Below the pieces are notes generated by a model, which did not search any database, was not told the DNA's origin, and saw only the letters and a list, made by a program, of their open reading frames with translations. A stretch of DNA of 64,000 nucleotides. Origin: Zopfochytrium polystomum. Taxonomy: Eukaryota; Chytridiomycota; Chytridiomycetes; Chytridiales; Chytridiaceae. Both the position numbers and the translations under genes were made by a program. The DNA lies in assembly GCA_025765615.1 (NCBI GenBank), contig JAIVFJ010000096.1, forward strand, positions 1-64,000, written 5' to 3'. Positions 35,751 to 47,759 of the stretch are shown here, one piece after another; the first letter of the stretch is position 1; every line of letters starts with the position of its first letter.

Positions 35751-35822
35751 TGGGACTCGAACCCACCCATGTACCCCCCTACACTTGTGAAAACCTGCAT
35801 GAACCCACAAGTGTAGCTGGAG
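35751..35822 (-). other. Hairpin and tRNA T-arm-like sequence in the copia B1 3' region
   Basis: On minus, an 11-bp stem CTACACTTGTG/CACAAGTGTAG is followed by GTGGGTTCGAGTCCCAC (35767-35751), a perfect 5-bp T-stem with a 7-nt TTCGAGT loop. It lies between the pol stop and the polypurine tract. No complete tRNA could be folded around it by eye. Confidence 0.5.
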
Positions 35823-35838
35823 AAGCCAGAGAGAGCCT

Positions 35839-38800
35839 TTAGACTAAGCGTTGTGCTGATTTGAGCGTGGGCACCACGCTTACACCTTGGAGGTTGGCGA
35901 GACTGCAAATTCCCATCAGTGATGCAAGCTTTGCATGTTGAGCTGCGGGAAGAGCTTTGGTGAGAAGGTCGGCAATCATCATGTCCGTTGGGCAATGAAT
36001 GAGTTGAACCTCCTTTTTCTCCAAGTGGTCCCGTATGAAATGCAACCTCACGTCAAAGTGTTTGACCCGACCATGGTGTATTGGATTCATAGCAATAGCT
36101 ATGGTTGAACGATTGTCTTCAAAAACAGTAGTGGGCTTATTTAAATCCATACCCAGCTCCTGGAAGAGCATTCGTAGCCAGATTGCCTCTTTGATGGCCT
36201 CAGTAAGGGAGAAGTATTCCGCCTCAGTTGAGGACAAAGCAACAACTGATTGTTTCTTGCTGTACCATGTAATAGCACCCCCGCAAAGCATGAACACATG
36301 CCCTGACCTCGACTTGCGTCCATCCTCTTCAGCATAGCTGGCATCAGCGTAGCCATGTGGTTCATCCCACTCTGGGTAAGAAATACCCGCAGCTTTTTCT
36401 ACCTCTGGGAGCGTTGCATTGGTGATGCATGTCATCTGGGAGTCTCCCTTTTGGTAGAAAAGTCCATGATCCCAGGTAGCGCGGACATATCGCAGCAATC
36501 TGTCAAGCGCAAGGGAATCTGAATGGGTTGGAGTGGACTGGTATTGTGCAAGTGTATTCACAGCATACGCAATGTCAGGGCGCGTCAAGTTTGCAAGGTA
36601 AGCAAGTTGCATGAGTGTGCTTCGGAAGTATTCCGACTCTTTTTGTGGAAGTTTTCCAGAGTCCACATCGTGCATCCATGTCGTGGACATGGGAGTTGCT
36701 TTGATTTTGACAGGTAAGCCTTCATCGTCACACCAGTAGTTTGCTTCCTCCAAGACATGCTGTGTGTAGTTTTTCTGTCCAATAAAGATTCCATCTTTGA
36801 TTTTCTCAACTTGGATGCCAACAGCAACTTTTGGGTTGAGGTCCTCGCGGATTTTGAACTTTGATTTGATCAGAGAAAGAATTTTGGCAATTTCTTCTTC
36901 AGTGTGACTGAAGATGAGGATGTCATCTACGTATAGAGTGATGATGGTCTTGACCTTTCCATCAGGGTGCCTTTGCACAAAGACACAGTGGTCAGTCTTC
37001 AATTGCGTAAATCCAATTTCTACTAGGAAGTCGCGGATTGTTTTGTACCACTGTCGACCAGACTGGTGCAGTCCGTACAGACTCTTCCTGAGTAAACAGA
37101 CAAGGAGTATCCTGTCTGCACCACTTATCTCAAAGCCTTCTGGTTGTTCCATGAAGTTTTCAATGTCCAGTTTGGCGTTCAAGTATGCGGTTTCGACATC
37201 TAGGCCTGCAAGTATGAGGTCAAACAGCAACGAGATAGCAAGGATTGCCCTTATGGAGGAGCTGCGGACGACAGGGGAGAAGGTCTCATTGTAGTCCTGA
37301 CCAAAGATCTGAGTGTAACCCCGACCAACAAGGCGAGCCTTGAAGCGTTCAAGGTACCCTTCACTGTCAAACTTGTAGGCAAAAACCCATTTGGGCTTGA
37401 GTATCTTACGCCCTTTAGGTCGAGCCACTAAGTCCCAGACATGCTTTGATGTGATCGAATTGATCTCTGAGAGTTGAGCTGCCTTCCAATACTTTGCAAA
37501 AGGAGAACGCATGGCCTCTTTATGCGAAGCAGGGAGTGGCGGTAAGTCCCGCTGGTGGATCCTTTCTGTTGGATATGCTGTGACTTCCTCTGGCTCAAGC
37601 ACAGTGTATGCTTTGAGCGTTTGGTAGAGTTCACGAAATTGTCCCCGTGCTATTCGTAGTTTACGAATTCTTGCAGTTAAAGCGCGGAGTGTTTTCCGAC
37701 TGTAAGTGGAAGGACTTGTGGCAATTGATGGTTTTGTTCGTAGTTTACAAAGGTTTGCCTTCAATGCCAGGTAGTCATCTAAACCTGATGGCTCTCGTGG
37801 TATGATTGGGGGATTTGTTGCCTCCCCTGTTGACTCTGGCAAAGCTAGAATGTCAGGGGAAGTTGAGCGCTCCCTAGGAGGGATTTCCTGTTCATCAGGT
37901 ATTGACTCTGGTTCAGAATCAGAAGCGTCGTATAGCATACCCGGCTGTAGATCTCCCCCCTGTGATTCTGCAGGTGGTACATCGTCTTCTTGTGAGTCAA
38001 ACAGAGTGTCAGGATGTGCCACATCTGGATCAGTGGACATAGCGGGGGTATGCAACGAGGAGGAAAGATATTGGAAATCCTGAGCTGTGGGTTGGACTGG
38101 TCCCCATTCCTTCAAGCGGGAGTCATGAAGGAACTGTCTCCAGTTCCGCACAATGCTAGGAAAAACATTTTCGTGAAAGGAGACATGGAAGTGTTCCGAT
38201 ATTCTCTGGGTTTTCAAGTCGTAGACTACTGGAAGAGTGTTTCCTTTATACCCTAAGAATATGCCTGGCGCCCTTTTGTCAGGCTGTTTAAGCGTTCGCT
38301 TTTCCTTTGGGATATGGTGGATAACCAAACAGCCAAAGGTGCGGATGTGATCAACATTTGGCTTTTCACCGTACCAAGCTTCGTAAGGTGTTTTCTTAGT
38401 GTAAGAGTGGTAAACCCTGTTCTTGATGTATGCTGCGTAGCGGACTGCATACACAAAGAAAGAGTGGGGCAATCGTGACTCTAAGAGCATGCAGTGTGCC
38501 ATGTCTTTGAGAGTGTTGACCTGACGTTCTACCAGCCCATTGAATTCCTTGGTGAATGCAGGACTAGGTTCTAAAACAATAGGAGGGTGCCGAGTATTGG
38601 CCCAAGTTTTGAATTCTCCATCTTTGAAGATTTCCCCCCTGTCACAGCGCACAGATGTGATATGTTTGCCATGTTGTTGTTCAAACCTTTCGATCGTAGA
38701 CTGGAATCTTGTGGGCGCGTCGGACAACGAGCTGAGGAACTCAATGTCAAGCCAACGAGTTGATTCTTCCACAACCAGTTGCCAATGTTTTTCACCATGG

Positions 38801-41800
38801 TGTCCACGTGCGGGCAGTGGGACAGCATCAGTGTGTAAACGACCAAGCAGTGTGGTGTTTGGTCTGGAAGTGGAGTGGATAGGCGAAGCTTTCAATTTCC
38901 CAACATCACATGTCACGCAGGGAATGTCATGAATGAGGAAAAATGAATGACCAACTTTATTCAGATTTGACCAAGTACGCTTCAAAGAAGATAAAGACAG
39001 GTGACCAAATTTCTTGTGAAGAGCTCGGACTGCTTCAATGTTCTGAGGGTTTGGTAAAGGGTCTGGGTCAGTTTGACTTAAAGTTGGGGTTGCAGTTTGC
39101 AAAGGAGCAGTTTGCTGTTGCGACTCACCTGGGGCGTCCCCCGAAGGAGTCGGCGCGTCCCTTCCAAGTTCTGCCCTGTCGAGACCAGTATGTCCCGTCA
39201 GAAGAGAAGGGTCCACAACATAAACATTTCCTGTGTCCCTGTGAGCAATGGTAAAGTCTGAACCATGTACCCGAGGGTGCAATAGGGCTGTGTCTGCTGT
39301 GAAAGTCACGTTGTGACCTGTCTGCCGCACGATTTGCTGAACTGAGAGTAGAGTGTCTGAGAACTCTGGCACATAGAGCGAGTTCCTCATGATGAGAGCT
39401 CTTCCGTTAACGAACAGGGTGAAGTCGCCCACTCCAGTGGCAGTTGTAAAGCCGTCAGCTGTTTTGATCTGCTGGGAGGTGGGCCGCAAGTTTGTGAAGT
39501 GCTCTTCGCAAGGCGACATTGTCCTGGAAGCCCCAGAGTCAAGGATGACCTGGTGTGGGTTGCCGCCAGCAAGTCTTGCCATCAGCGCAGTCTCATAGAT
39601 GCGGCGGTAGGTGACGTTGCGGTAGAGGAAACGTCCAGATTCGTACATCACTTTGTAGCCGACGTTTGAGACAATGTTGTCAGTGATCCAGTCTGGATCC
39701 ATTCTGCCGTCAAGAAGTGTAACTGTGAGTTCCACTTCAAATTCCTCCTCCACCTCAACGGCCTGGCATGTTCCAATTTCAAACTCCCGTGCCGCAAGTG
39801 CCCTTTCTACTGAAAGGAAGTCGTCTAGAGCTGATGTGTCTGCAAGGCGCGCAGCACCCTCAGTACTGAACTCCAACATTTCGACGTCTTCTGCTTCAGT
39901 AGGCGGTGGTGGAGTATCCATCCTGTAGCATTTGTGGGGAGGAGAATCCTCAGAGGCTGCGCAAGAGGCTTGGTGGTGTTCTTTAGCAGCCACCTCACGT
40001 GCAATCTTGGCAGTCTCAGTAGCTTTCTTGGAATCAGCTGGCGTGGCCTTGGCTTCTTTGGCGTGTGCAGGCTGCTTGCCCTTGGCCTTCTTTGCAGGGC
40101 GAGCTGGCTCTGACTTCCCGTGAGGGAACTTGAGGCATTCCTCGCGAGAGTGTGAGACCCAGATTCCATGAAGGTCACAAGTAGGCTTGCCGTTGAGTGC
40201 CTCACCGATCTTGCGCTTCTTTGTTGCCACTGAGGTCTTTGCTGAAGCAGCTGTTGAAAGAATTTGCTATGTTGGCTGATTGATGGGTTGGGCTGCTGTG
40301 GTGTACACTACTGAAGGTGGTGGTGGTGGGAGGTTGATCTTGGCTTCTGTCAGTCTTGTGTTTGTCTTTATACAAAACTGTTACAAGGACCATCACTTGC
40401 AAAATGCTGCAAGTCATCCTTGCAGAGCAGTATCAGGTCAAAGCTCCTGCACACTGCTTACACCAAAAGACCCAAAACTAACACTCCCCCCTAAGCTGTG
40501 GGCAGGAGCAAAGGCCAGCACGGAGGAAAACCTTAAGCCATAGTCAACTTAAGGAAACCGTACACCGGAGAAAGAAGAATCACAAACACGTATGACTGGC
40601 CATCAGATGGCAGAACAGAAAGAACAGACCACACTAACAAAAATGGATGGGGGCACATATTGAACTTCAGAGGTAAAAGAATATGAGTCAAAGTAGTGAA
40701 AAAGAACAAAGAAGAAAACAGCTTCACAGATAAGAAAAGATGAATCAGAGGAAGAGAAGAAACAAAGACCAGTGCGACTCAGATGGTATTCACTGAGAGC
40801 TGCTGAGAGAGATTTTGTCATATAGTCTGCAGGCTGTTCTCCCCCTGCAATCCACTCAAGCCGTACTACTTTTTGTTCCACGAGTTCTCGAATATAATGA
40901 TACTTTACCATGATATGCTTTGACCGATTGGTGTAAAGACCATTTGAACTGAGGTTGATCACACTGCTGTTGTCAGTGTAGATGACAAGAGGAGTGGGAG
41001 ACGGAAGTTGAAGTGCTGAATAGAGTTGGGACAGTGCCTTAAGTTCTCGTCCCAGTTCAGACACAGCTACATATTCAGCTTCCTGCGGTGACAGCATGAC
41101 AGTGAAGAGATGTCCAACTAATAGCTGTTCCTCCAAATAGAACATAGTAGCCAGGCTGTGATTTCCCATTATTACCATTGAGATATTCGAGAACCAGAAT
41201 AAGGATCTTCATGTGTTGCTCGCTAGGATCCTTGCTGAAGGCACCAAGATATGAAACTGCTGGGGCAAGGCCTGGTCGCCTGTGTGTTGCAAGGTAGTTG
41301 ATGCTGTCATGTATTGCCTGGTACAGTCTCTGATCTGCAGTTGCTTTGTCGATCCTGCGTGGCTGAAGAGAGACGACTGGGAAGGCCAGTTACTGCAGTG
41401 TGGTTGTTGATAGTGTTTGCATGGCACTGAATTAACTCCTTGCTACAGACTTTCTTGTGTAAGAAGATTCTGTCATGTTGATGTTCCAGCTGCATATTGA
41501 GGATGGTTTTCATTGCTCCCATTTCGCAGAGTATGTAAAAAGATTAGGCAAGGCAATGGCAGAAGAAGTTTTTGCCAGAATCACCAAAAACAAATATTGT
41601 TAACTTAGCTTGCGTTGTGGATGATGAGTTAATCTGACAAAGGAGGATGCAGAAATCCCAGAAGTTTGCACTTTCCTGTCAACTGTTTGATTTTGGTGGC
41701 TGTTCAACTCCAGCAGTCAGTGCTGTCAGGAACAGGGCAGGACAGGACAAGGCAGAGAAGGAACTTTTGAGAGTCTTCCTTGTCAAGACTCAAAGGAAGT

Positions 41801-44800
41801 TCCAGAAAGAGCAATTAGTAATACAATGATACCAATGATAACACGACAAGTCAGGAAAGCAAAGAAGGTTCCAGAAGGTTCCACAAGGTTCCATGAAGGA
41901 ATGTTCTAGAAGGTTCCGGAGGTTTCCAGAGGGTGATTCATAACAAGTGCGGCGGTAATGAACTGCTCGATGCAGATTTGGCATATAAAATATGCTGTTG
42001 AGGTATGTGTTGCTGATATCCTCTGTGCCAGTGTCCCAGTTGATTCAGGCAGCCATTTCAGGGAGTTAACAAAGACTATTGATTAGGACAAGAGGTGGGT
42101 GAGTATTCTGAATATAAATGCAATGACACTAAGTGGGGCCCTTAGCCATGAGCTGTGCATAGAAGCACTCAATGCTGCTGTCTTCACAAAGTTTGACCTT
42201 GTATGCCCATTTGTTCCAGGTTTTGTTGACATTCGTGGGTTGTTCAATAACTTCAAAAGCTGTCTGCACATATACATGGGTCTGGGCAAGGTGTGCTTGT
42301 CAAACACAGTTGGCCTGAATGTGTACCCTTTGCAGCGTTGTCAGATTGTGGCAACAGCTGATGTGGTTCTGATGGAATTTCGCCTGAAGGTAAGAAGTTT
42401 GTGGTGGATTCTTGTGATGGTTTTAACTTTAAGAAACTTTAGGGAAATTAGTTCAGATTTTCTAAGACACCCTGCACACAAAAGAAAGCACAAGAGAAAA
42501 CTCTGCACAGGTGAGCCTTCCGCACGATGCTGGTCTGGGCTCCCCCCAGTACCGTATGAGGCAAGGCGACCACTCCCCCATACACAGCTTGCCCTCAACG
42601 CTTTCCCCTGCGTCTCGCCTGGGCACATCAGGAGAATAACTGTCTCCTGGTTGGTACTCCTTGCGGAATGGGCTCCCTGCTCAGGACTCCACCTCCTCTG
42701 ACACAGGTCTGGGCCACACTAGCCTACAAGCTGGGACTTCGGTGTTCGTGGGCCTTCGGTTGATTTTACATTGCCGGTCTGCCACATCAGTCCGGCCTTC
42801 CACAGTCATGCCTATAGTGCTCCCAGTAAGGCCCACTGGAGGTGATGTTAATTGCAGTAGCACGGAATCCAACCCGTCGTGCCGTCACCTCCAACACCAG
42901 AGCTGTACACCGTTATCCGATTCACTTTCACTGTGGATTACCATGTGGTTGATACTTTTTACCAATTCCAGTTTAACTTCTTCCAATTCTGATCGCTGAA
43001 GCTGAATGCTGACTGAATGGAGGAAGTTGTTGTTTTCTGGAGTGACTCTGCTGTGGGGAATGGTTGATGCTTTGTCTGACTTTGTTGAGACTGCAGAAAA
43101 CTGAAAGCAACTCCAATTCAACTTGTTCAACTGGCAAAATTCAAGTTCAAAGATGGTTCAAGGTGACTGGTGACTGAATGGAGCAAAGTGGTGATGTTGG
43201 TGTTGTTTCTGAAGCTGATCTGCAGGAATGAATAGTTGAAGGTTTCCTGAATTTGGCTGAGATTGCTGAGGTTTGAATATTTTGATGATATGGTAATTGT
43301 AACTGTGTGTGAGGTGGTTGATTATTGTTTTTGTTGGTCTAGAGTGGAGAATAAAGATAGAGACAAAGTTAGTGGTAGAAAGCATTAGTGAGAGTTAGTA
43401 TATCCAGATGTTTCCACAGAGTTTGATTGCTTGCTGATGATTTGCCTTTAGTCTCCAAGTGATGTTGTGGAATTTATGCTGGTAGAAGGGTGTTAGTGCA
43501 AGCAAAGGGAACAAAGACTTAGCCTGATGTCTTCTACTCTGCCTCGTTAAAGAATCAGCAGAATGTTTTTGTCAAGTCTAACATCTAAGCCAAAACCACA
43601 AAGTTTCTGGTCAGATTACAAAAGTTGAGGGCAATCTCTGAAGCTTCCAGATCCTGGTTATGCTGCATGAATGCATGCTGGATGAATGCATGAGGCATTC
43701 AAAGAACATAGCTGTTCTGGAGTGACTCTATTAAGAGCAGTTTGAAATCTAGAGTCAGTTAGATTTGGTTCGGCTAAGGAAGAATCTCAGATGAGAATGG
43801 AACTTCAGCAATCTTGCAAGGTTGAGCCTGTTTATAGTTTGCTCTGAAAAAGTGTTAGTGTTGAGTGTCCAATAAAGATAAATGTTGATACTCCTCGGAA
43901 TGAGGCAAAAGTTATTTCAAGGAACATTGTGTTTTGTCACAGAAGTTGGTTAGGATAATTCATCAGAGTGATGCAATTGAGGTGAGGACTCAGGTATGGC
44001 TGTCAAATTTCCTGTGATGTGGGACCTGGAGTAGTGTGTAAGTATGTCTGTGTATAAAAGCTGAAGCAGTCAATATGTGTGAGTTGAGGTCCCTAGCCAG
44101 GGTGAAGTAAGCCCAGCAATAATAGTGTATTCCATAGTTTGACTCCTGAGTCCAGTTTCATTTGGCTAAAATAGATAGAGTGTTTTCCTAGGCAGCAGCC
44201 TGGCACCAAGAAGACCAGCCAAGTTGGTGCCAATCCATGCTGAGACCACTTTGCAACTCTGCGCTGATGATCATCGTTCACTTATTCCAAGCATTCTCCA
44301 TCTAATTGGCAATACAGTGCCAGTGATCATCTTTCACTTATCCCTAGAATCCTCCCCCCTAAGTGGAAGATGATGTTTGATGTTGTACTGGGCGCTGGCT
44401 TGTGCTGATGACAAATACTCTGAGTATTAAGTGGAACAGAAACCCAGTGTCAACAGTTTTTCTCCTCCTCTGCTCAAGCAGATAATATATATGAGAGGTT
44501 TTGACCCTGTGCCGGTCACGCTTGCCTAGCAACCACTCAGAATAGACTGTTTACAAAATGGTTAGAGGATTGTTAAACTACTCAACCAGTCCTTGTTCTA
44601 TCAATGAATGGACTGCAAATTGTCTTTGGCTGAAGTGCTGAAGTTATGTGAGAAAAGATAAAGAGAGGCTTAGCTTGATGTAACAGAGTCCAAAGTTATG
44701 AGGAAATTGCACAAGGTTGCCATGGTTGTGAGAGTTGGCACTTGCACAACTATTGGTCATCCCAATCACTAATATGTTTGATGGTGAGAGTTTCAGTGTG

Positions 44801-47546
44801 GTTGAAAACACTCTGATCTCAAAAGTTGGCCATGTCAATGATAATTGTATCAGGGAATCCAGAAATTGAACTGCCAACTCCATGGGTTGATAGACGAGGA
44901 AAACACCATATCATTAATTCCTAATTTGTTATGCCCTGTTGAAAATGAGTAAGTATTATTAAGAGGGCACAGGGACAGTTGTTAGAGGTGCAGGTCTCCG
45001 AAAACTAAAATGCCTGTGTTGATGTTCATGGAATGATGAATCATTACTGACAGGAGACTGCATGGCTGAATGCTGAGAGGATAAAGGCAGTTACTTTGAT
45101 GCATATCAAAAGCGAAGAGCAAAACACTTAGCAGATTGATTATTAGTTGATGGAGCTGGTTGGTTTTTGAGGACCTCTGCTGTTTGTTGTTCAATCAATA
45201 TGAAGGCAGATAACCAGGATAGTAATAGTTGGTGTGGTGATTTCTGGTGCAGCAGTAGCCGAGTGATTGTTGCTTGATCAGCCAGCTCGATGTGTTGCTT
45301 ATCATAGTTGTTTTGTCAAACAGGTTTTTGAAGAGTGAGATTAGTTTGGCTAAGCTTGTTATCTGAGGAGCTGGGTTGCTGACAACAAGAAAAACTTTTC
45401 CTTTTCCCATATCCAACAGGCTTTGGCCCAGTGAGCCAACAAAGATTCGAACAACTTGTTGGAAAGGGGGAATATGATGGAGAAGTTCTCCAGCTGCTGA
45501 CTTTGCAAAGCTGTCGACTCGATGGTACGCTTCAGTGTATTGGGTAATGAAGGCATCTGAGGCTTCAGTTGGTTCCATTTTAATGCATTCAAAGTCGTCA
45601 ATGATCTCCTTTGCAAGTTCGACCAGGTGTGATTTGGGTGAGGGCTCGATAGATGTGGCGAGGAATGATTAGACAGCAATGTGCATTCTGGTTCTGTGCA
45701 CTAGGAAACCAAGTTACTTTCTCTGGTACACAAGACAGAGGCACCAGTTGGAATCTCTGTCCTTGGAATGGTCCATCTCTGATGAGACAGGTTCCAGAGT
45801 CGCAGAGGTCTAGTGGATCAACTGCATTGTTCTGCTCTGCGTTGATGTGATTGGTTGAGTCAGTAGTCATGTTGTTTTCTCAGGACGATTATGTGTGCCA
45901 AGTTTGAAGGGATTTCGTTGGATTTTGGGTGTGTTGTGAAGGTGGTGTTGCAGCAGATGAAAAGTCGGTTTGTTAGCTTGGTGTCTGTCAGGTAGGGGGG
46001 TGGTCGTTGTCTCCAATTGGGGACAAAAAATCAAAAATTAATGGTGAGGGTTGGAGGTAATCTGGTGACCCTGAACGGAAAAAGTGGGCGCTTATCACAA
46101 AGGAGAGTGATTTTGGGATGCCGCTGGTGACAGTCGTGTAGTCCAGAAGCAGGCCTTTCCAATGATAGCTTGGGATCGGCTGGGGGAGGTCTGGAAGGCG
46201 AGCAAATTGAGGTTGAAGTTGGAAAAGTGGGCGACGACTTTGGAGGCGGTGGATACGACGTAGGAGCGTCCGATCCGAGATCAGGTGGGTTCGTTGGAAA
46301 GAGGAGATCAAGAGCTTTCCGATGATAGTAACGAAATTGCTGTACGATGTCTGTAGCGCCCGTGATCGCTCCACGAAGTTGGCAGATCTGAAAAGCGTAC
46401 AACCCCTTCTACTGATTGGATTTTGTTGAAACCAAGGGGGAAGTGATTGGGATGGGTAACAGTTTTGTATGAAAGAATTTGCTATGTTGGCTGATTGATG
46501 GGTTGGGCTGCTGTGGTGTACACTACTGAAGGTGGTGGTGGTGGGAGGTTGATCTTGGCTTCTGTCAGTCTTGTGTTTGTCTTTATACAAAACTGTTACA
46601 AGGACCATCACTTGCAAAATGCTGCAAGTCATCCTTGCAGAGCAGTATCAGGTCAAAGCTCCTGCACACTGCTTACACCAAAAGACCCAAAACTAACAGC
46701 TGTTTCCATCTCAGAAGTGCCATGGTGAGTAGAGTGTCTGCTGTTCTTCTCTTTGCTTTGCTGGTACAGCGTGTGGCAGTTTGTCAACTCCTTGACGAGA
46801 TCGCTGGTGTTGGCGTAGCCTGACAGCCCCTTGAGAAGATTTTGACGAACGCCAGAGAAGATTTCATGTCCAGGCAGCGTTTCCCTTGCTTTGTGGATGA
46901 TGGCAGAACGCAGGATGTTTGTCACACCCCTGCAAGTGGTGGCAGTACATTTGAAATGCTTCGGCCAATCCGTGACCAGTGTGGTCAGAGTGGTGTACCA
47001 CTCCTGGACTGCCGGACCAGAGTCTCTGGGTTTTGCCAAACGACTGTAAGTCGCAAGCCACTTGTCCTGCTGTGAACCAGTGTGGTCCTGCAGGGCGTAC
47101 TTGTCATTGAGCCACTTGTACCGATCAGCGCAGTTGGTGATGTTTGCTGCATTCATGGAGCGCACATCCTCGATGCGCGAGCAGGAGTCGAGGGTAGCAA
47201 CTGCCTTGTCGTGTTGGGCCTCAAGCTCCCTGTAGGTCTTGTGTTCTTGGCGTATACCAGTGTGGTACTTGTCAAGGGCAGCGTGGTGCAGACGGTACAT
47301 CTCACTGTACGCAGCCTTGGCCTCCGCCGTTGCAGAGGATTCAGGGGGAGAACCAATACTGGGAGGAGCAGCGCCGATGCCGACCTTGGTGCAGTGCTCG
47401 TTGAACGTACCGAAGTAATCAGGCTTGAGGAAGCTGGCAACAAGATTGTATGCCATGACCGGCTTGATGACTTCTTCCACATGCAGTTCCCAAGCCTGGT
47501 AGCCGTAAGAAGAGAAGCGGACAGCCTTGGGGGTTGAAGAAGACAT
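35839..47546 (-). CDS. Copia B1 Gag-Pol polyprotein, interrupted by A1
   Basis: Coding parts 47546-46699 and 40249-35839 (the second target duplicate, 40250-40254, excluded) total 5,259 nt, exactly 1,753 codons, so the frame is intact apart from the A1 insertion. It begins MSSSTPKAV. A zinc-knuckle variant C-X2-H-X5-H-X4-C is near residue 307. Protease ILDSGA has Asp520. The integrase zinc region has HKKFGH and CVTC; the core has Asp757, Asp819 and Glu857. RT motif A is LDVETAYLNA and the catalytic box YVDD (Asp1391-1392). RNase H has Asp1585 (YADAS), Glu1625 (STEAEY) and Asp1661 (EDNRS). All catalytic residues inspected are present. A1 separates gag from pol, so this copy cannot make the polyprotein now. 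Confidence 0.9.
40255..40483 (-). repeat. 3' LTR of A1
   Basis: 229 bp, TG/CA ends on both strands (TGTTAG...TTTCA on minus). Appears identical to 46470-46698. A TATAAAG is present on minus (equivalent to 46587-46581 in the partner). Confidence 0.95.
40484..40494 (-). other. Polypurine tract of A1
   Basis: Reads TTAGGGGGGAG on minus, directly abutting the 3' LTR; the expected primer site for plus-strand DNA synthesis. The same tract occurs in A2 after 57454. A second copy lies at 44351-44364 (A1) and about 61069-61081 (A2). Confidence 0.75.
40770..41390 (-). pseudogene. A1 pol remnant: RT C-terminus and RNase H
   Basis: On minus, a copia RT/connection end (INYLATHRRPGLAPAVSYLG; LEYLNG) is followed by RNase H with SPQEAEYVAVSELG (Glu), VIYTDNSSVINLSSN (Asp), SKHIMVKYHYIRELVEQK and QPADYMTKSL. 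This is the 3' end of a copia pol. Nothing upstream in A1 encodes the RT catalytic YVDD. The A2 copy (58160-57716) is the same with extra indels. Confidence 0.8.
41724..41945 (-). mobile_element. Solo LTR F3 in A1
   Basis: A 222-bp LTR with a perfect AGTGC duplication (41719-41723 and 41946-41950). A2 has the empty site at about 58722-58745 (CAGTCAGTGCGGTGG). It lacks about 90 bp including the TATA region seen in F1/F2, but keeps the heat-shock array at 41899-41916 (GAA, TTC, GAA, TTC at 5-bp pitch). Confidence 0.9.
42495..42930. repeat. GC-rich module shared by A1 and A2
   Basis: About 430 bp (equivalent 59340-59765 in A2), markedly richer in GC than the A/T-rich DNA around it and well conserved between the copies. 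A GTAAGA donor-like site lies about 100 bp before it (42389). No protein or RNA family is recognised on either strand. Confidence 0.5.
45195..45870 (-). pseudogene. A1 gag-like remnant
   Basis: Starts at ATG 45870 (MTTDSTNHINAEQ) and shifts frame near 45600. It continues MEPTEASDAFITQYTEAYHR and IFVGSLGQSLLDMGKGKV, which has the pattern of a copia-type gag (helical, with a conserved F.GL-like turn). The A2 counterpart is at 62205-61655. It is probably no longer a full gag. Confidence 0.55.
46470..46698 (-). repeat. 5' LTR of A1
   Basis: 229 bp, reads as identical to the 3' LTR. A TATAAAG promoter motif is on minus at 46587-46581. Internal leader follows at 46469 and leftward. Confidence 0.95.
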
Positions 47547-47759
47547 GCTAGGTAGCGGCTTGGTGGACCAGTGGACTTGTTTAGAGCGGTAGCCCTTTTC
47601 TTGTAGAGAGCCAAGAGCCCTTTGTTGCCTTAAAGTAGCTGGTGAGCCGGTGCTCACAGACAGGTTGGTCTTGTTTAGAGACAGAAACCCTTTTCTTGTA
47701 AGAGCAGCAGGGCCCTGTTCGAGCGTACAAGTGTGGCCAACGGCTTGTATCTAGCTTTG

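Larger units (their letters stand above)
40255..46698 (-). mobile_element. Non-autonomous copia derivative A1
   Basis: A 6,444-bp element with 229-bp LTRs at 40255-40483 and 46470-46698 that read as identical, inserted in B1 gag with TSD GCTGT (40250-40254 and 46699-46703). Copy B2 shows the empty site (about 52071-52086). Orientation is minus: a polypurine tract (TTAGGGGGGAG, complement of 40484-40494) precedes the 3' LTR, and gag and RNase H read on minus. Protease, integrase and most of RT are absent. About 3.5 kb of the centre is non-coding. Solo LTR F3 and a 165-bp repeat (about 44387-44553) are secondary insertions. Confidence 0.9.

Noticed and set aside
40255..40483. Reading the A element in plus orientation, since its LTR has TG/CA ends on both strands
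   Set aside because: The polypurine tract, RNase H and gag all read on minus.
42083..46000. Short ORFs across the central part of A1/A2 as possible accessory genes
   Set aside because: None is preserved as an open frame in both copies apart from the gag-like stretch.
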